A model generated the notes under the pieces. The model had not been told where the DNA came from. It saw only the letters and a list, made by a program, of their open reading frames with translations, and did no database searches. Shown here piece after piece: positions 6,957-8,451 of a DNA stretch of 8,451 nucleotides. The translations under genes were made by a program, and so were the position numbers. The DNA lies in contig DAOUWX010000070.1 in assembly GCA_030666935.1 (NCBI GenBank), positions 1 to 8,451 on the forward strand, written 5' to 3'. This stretch comes from Atribacterota bacterium (GTDB lineage Bacteria; Atribacterota; Phoenicimicrobiia; Phoenicimicrobiales; Phoenicimicrobiaceae). The number at the start of each line of letters is the position of its first letter. Positions within the stretch are counted from its first letter, which is position 1.

Positions 6957-7152
6957 ACTTTTTCGGGGCAGGGTGAGGTTATGCTAAGAGATAACCAATT
7001 CCCGACCGGTGGTAAAATTATTCTCCTCGCTTATAATAGAGAAGACTGAGAGGAGGTAATAAGCCCACGAGCTCGATATTCACTATTGTGAGTACCGAAC
7101 AGATCTGGTGAAAAGCCAGAGCCGACAGTAAAGTCTGGAAGGGAGAAGAAGT
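6957..7152 (+). ncRNA. FMN riboswitch (RFN element)
   Basis: The aptamer senses flavin mononucleotide and controls downstream ribU. P1 closes with ACTTTTTC (6957-6964) against GAAGAAGT (7145-7152), eight pairs including one G-U. Conserved core strings are GGGGCAGGG (6965-6973), CCCGACCGGTGGT (7001-7013), CCCACGAGC (7064-7072), TCTGG/CCAGA of P5 (7104-7108 with 7116-7120) and GCCGACAGTAAAGTCTGG (7121-7138). The P3 arm is long, closed by CTCCTC (7023) with GAGGAG (7050). An accessory hairpin occupies the P4 arm (7077-7094). A 20-nt hairpin (6977-6996) splits loop L2; without it the segment reads as the consensus GGGTGAAATTCCC. The core looks intact, so ligand binding is expected. Confidence 0.97.
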
Positions 7153-7172
7153 AATTTATTTTGAATAAATAT

Positions 7173-7213
7173 TATCCCCGAAGAATGTAAATGTCTTCGG
7201 GGATATTTTATTA
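7173..7213 (+). terminator. Intrinsic terminator of the FMN riboswitch
   Basis: A perfect 12-bp stem, TATCCCCGAAGA (7173-7184) with TCTTCGGGGATA (7194-7205), has a 9-nt loop and is followed by a T-rich run. It lies 20 bases after the aptamer, as in termination-type riboswitches: FMN-bound aptamer lets the hairpin form and stops transcription. A small A/T hairpin (7154-7170) lies between aptamer and terminator. The 5' arm CCCCGAAGAA can also pair with TTTTTCGGGG at the aptamer's 5' edge (6959-6968), a possible antiterminator. Confidence 0.95.
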
Positions 7214-7280
7214 TTAATAGAAAATATTTTTAAATTTAAATCAATTGTATAGGAATTTTCTTTTTATGTAAGCTCTAATT

Positions 7281-7392
7281 AGCGTATAGCATATAACGAA
7301 AAACGAAAAACTATATCCGTATCTCGTATCTCGTGAATCGTATCTCGTAGATAAGGTAGAAGCCAGGAGACAGAATCCAGTATTTAGAATCA
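7281..7392. repeat. Sixteen-unit heptad tract in ribU leader
   Basis: One 7-bp register runs for 112 bp through at least four word types. It begins AGCGTAT (7281) and AGCATAT (7288), then AACGAAA (7295 and 7302). Next come TCCGTAT (7316), CTCGTAT (7323), CTCGTGA (7330), ATCGTAT (7337) and CTCGTAG (7344). It ends AGAAGCC (7358), AGGAGAC (7365), AGAATCC (7372), AGTATTT (7379) and AGAATCA (7386). Confidence 0.85.
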
Positions 7393-7432
7393 TTTTAGAC
7401 TACAAGGCTCTATTATTTGTTAAGTTATTTTA

Positions 7433-7551
7433 TATTCTTCTTACTCCTGACTACTGAATTCTTAACTAATAATCATAGTTTTTCGCTTTTCGCTTTGCGT
7501 TTTTAGTTTATTGATTTATCCTATACGCTGAACCATTCACTAACGACTAAT
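7433..7551. repeat. Mirrored heptad tract immediately upstream of ribU
   Basis: Seventeen units on one register, carrying the families of 7281-7392 in reverse order and orientation. Units include CTTACTC (7440), CTGACTA (7447), CTGAATT (7454), ATAGTTT (7475), TTCGCTT (7482 and 7489), TGCGTTT (7496), TATCCTA (7517), TACGCTG (7524), CACTAAC (7538) and GACTAAT (7545). ATAGTTTTTCG (7475-7485) is an exact 11-bp inverted match to 7304-7314. Confidence 0.8.
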
Positions 7552-7564
7552 TTATGAATATAGT
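7536..7564 (+). promoter_or_regulatory. Possible second, riboswitch-independent ribU promoter
   Basis: TTCACT (7536-7541, 4 of 6 to -35) and TATAGT (7559-7564, 5 of 6 to -10) are separated by 17 bp. Transcription would start near 7571, just before the ribosome binding site, and bypass the FMN terminator. The -35 lies within a recurring repeat word. A/T-rich sequence gives such matches by chance fairly often. Confidence 0.35.
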
Positions 7565-7594
7565 AAAAAAATTTAAATAAAAGGAGAGTTAGTT

Positions 7595-8125
7595 ATGAAA
7601 AGTAAAAGAATTACAAGCATTGGATTATTAGTTGCCTTATCGATTGTAGTAGGGTATTTTATTCATTTTCCCATTTTGCCCCAAGCACCGTTTTTATTAT
7701 ATGACCCAGGGAGTGTATTCCTTCTGATCGGATCATTTAAACTAGGTCCAAAAATTGGTGTTTTGATGTCACTAATTACAGCTATGCTTTTTGCACTTAT
7801 TACCGGGCAAGGCGGTCCTTATGGCGCTTTGATGAATTTTTTAGCAACGGGAACTTTTGTATTCGTATCATCTCAAATATATTTCTTGCATCATAACAAG
7901 AAGGGAGCAATTTTAGGATTAATCTTGGGAACATTAGCAATGACCTTAATAATGGTCCCGGCTAATTTGATAATTACCCCTCTTTATTTAGGGGTTAATA
8001 GAGATATTGTAATTAAGATGTTAATTCCAGCTATTATTCCCTTTAATCTTCTAAAAGGAATCATTAGTGGTGTATTAACTTTCATTTTATATAAAAGACT
8101 GTATCCTTTAATAATTAACAAATAA
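7595..8125 (+). CDS. ribU: Riboflavin ECF transporter substrate-binding component RibU
   Basis: 176-residue, highly hydrophobic protein with about six membrane segments, normal size for an ECF S component. RibU binds riboflavin at the outer face and associates with a shared EcfT-EcfA1-EcfA2 energising module, which is not in this window. Family-like features are the N-terminal PFLLYDPGS stretch (residues 32-40), VFLLIGSFKLGPK (41-53), the GGPYGALMNFLATG loop (73-86) and the C-terminal PFNLLKG motif (149-155) before the last helix and a short basic tail. The ATG has AAGGAG eight bases upstream. The FMN riboswitch upstream independently supports riboflavin as substrate. Transcription should fall when FMN is plentiful. 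No partner gene follows within the window. Confidence 0.95.
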   Translation: MKSKRITSIGLLVALSIVVGYFIHFPILPQAPFLLYDPGSVFLLIGSFKLGPKIGVLMSLITAMLFALITGQGGPYGALMNFLATGTFVFVSSQIYFLHHNKKGAILGLILGTLAMTLIMVPANLIITPLYLGVNRDIVIKMLIPAIIPFNLLKGIISGVLTFILYKRLYPLIINK

Positions 8126-8191
8126 ACCTAAATTAATTATTTTTGATATATTAAAAAATAAATATATAATGAAATAAAATTAAAAACTTAA

Positions 8192-8313
8192 GGCGAGAAG
8201 CGCAAAACTATAACTTAAAATTTAAAAACCATTTACTCGTATATCGCATATAGTATATCGTATTGCGCATTGCGTATATAGTTACCCGGTTATCCTGTTT
8301 ATCAGCTAATATC
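8192..8313. repeat. Heptad tracts downstream of ribU
   Basis: GGCGAGA (8192), AGCGCAA (8199), AACTATA (8206), ACTTAAA (8213) and ATTTAAA (8220) parallel the tract after rsmI. A second run has TCGTATA (8237), TCGCATA (8244), TAGTATA (8251), TCGTATT (8258), GCGCATT (8265) and GCGTATA (8272), related to the words at 3630-3657 and 7316-7350. The register is less clear from about 8280 to 8313. Confidence 0.75.
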
Positions 8314-8361
8314 AATTAACCAATTTACCGATTCGCCAATTTACCAATTGACCAATTAACT
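8314..8361. repeat. Six-unit octad array, inverted relative to 6851-6898
   Basis: AATTAACC (8314), AATTTACC (8322 and 8338), GATTCGCC (8330), AATTGACC (8346) and AATTAACT (8354) make six 8-bp units, 48 bp. On the other strand the units read like GGTCAATT, the family of the array at 6851-6898. Confidence 0.88.
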
Positions 8362-8424
8362 AGTCGATAGTGAATAGTCGTTAGCCGTTAGTGTAAAATA
8401 TAAGTTGCAATATATAAGATGCAA
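8362..8424. repeat. Heptad tract at window end
   Basis: AGTCGAT (8362), AGTGAAT (8369), AGTCGTT (8376), AGCCGTT (8383) and AGTGTAA (8390) continue directly from the octad array. GTTGCAA (8404), TATATAA (8411) and GATGCAA (8418) then keep the same register. The first group matches words at 6674 and, inverted, 7533-7551. Confidence 0.75.
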
Positions 8425-8451
8425 GTTTATTCATTTATCCAGCTAACTATC

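Larger units (their letters stand above)
7206..7594. other. Long repeat-filled leader between terminator and ribU
   Basis: About 390 bases separate the terminator from the ribU start, unusually far for a riboswitch-controlled gene. No gene is visible. The first 75 bases are plain A/T-rich sequence. The rest consists of two heptad tracts with mirrored word order, a short unphased centre (about 7393-7432), and a normal ribosome binding site (AGGAG, 7582-7586). Confidence 0.8.
8126..8451. other. Non-coding region after ribU, repeat-filled, open at window end
   Basis: At least 326 bases without a gene or a GC-stem terminator; only A/T stems follow the ribU stop. From 8192 on it is built from heptad and octad tracts listed separately. 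Confidence 0.7.

Noticed and set aside
7050..7057. GAGGAGGT as a ribosome binding site
   Set aside because: It is one strand of the long P3 arm of the riboswitch and no start codon with an open frame follows.
7281..7551. CRISPR array or fixed-unit microsatellite
   Set aside because: Units are only 7 bp, degenerate and change along the tract; there are no repeat-spacer units of CRISPR size.

Overview
The window is strongly A+T-rich bacterial chromosome with every recognisable gene on the + strand. The core is a housekeeping cluster in Firmicutes-like order (holB, ricT, trmN6, rsmI, metG), followed by a membrane-anchored lytic transglycosylase and a riboflavin transporter gene (ribU) under an FMN riboswitch. 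TTG starts, AGGAGG-type ribosome binding sites, an ECF transporter and transcription-terminating riboswitch control fit a Gram-positive-like or deep-branching anaerobic lineage. Uncultivated groups with Firmicutes-like gene content are possible, but the sequence alone does not fix the taxon.

Layout. 1-1535: the 3' part of holB (clamp-loader delta' subunit, cut by the window edge) overlapping ricT (PSP1 family). 1536-1877: non-coding, filled with short-period repeats. 1878-3455: trmN6 and rsmI, a tRNA and a 16S rRNA methyltransferase, 27 bp apart. 3456-3776: non-coding repeats. 3777-6670: metG and, 44 bp on, a lytic transglycosylase with a duplicated coiled-coil segment. 6671-7594: 924 non-coding bases holding repeats, a strong extended -10 promoter, a complete FMN aptamer, an intrinsic terminator, then about 390 bases of further repeats. 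7595-8125: ribU. 8126-8451: repeats again.

How the genes work together. The first five proteins serve replication and translation: clamp loading, RNA maturation, tRNA and rRNA methylation, and tRNA-Met charging. B. subtilis keeps the same order with extra genes between (yabA, yazA) and tatD after; those are absent here. The transglycosylase acts on peptidoglycan and has no obvious link to metG beyond probable co-transcription. RibU is the substrate-binding membrane component of an ECF riboflavin importer whose energising module must lie elsewhere. Its synthesis should shut off when FMN is abundant.

The most unusual content is non-coding. All four gaps longer than 300 bp are built from degenerate tandem words of 7 bp (one family 8 bp). 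The same word families recur in different gaps in either orientation, and the 7-bp register is kept where one word family gives way to another. In two gaps the families are mirrored, giving long imperfect inverted repeats. The riboswitch lies between two such tracts, and one tract sits inside the ribU leader downstream of the terminator. The FMN aptamer itself carries a 20-nt hairpin inserted cleanly into loop L2.
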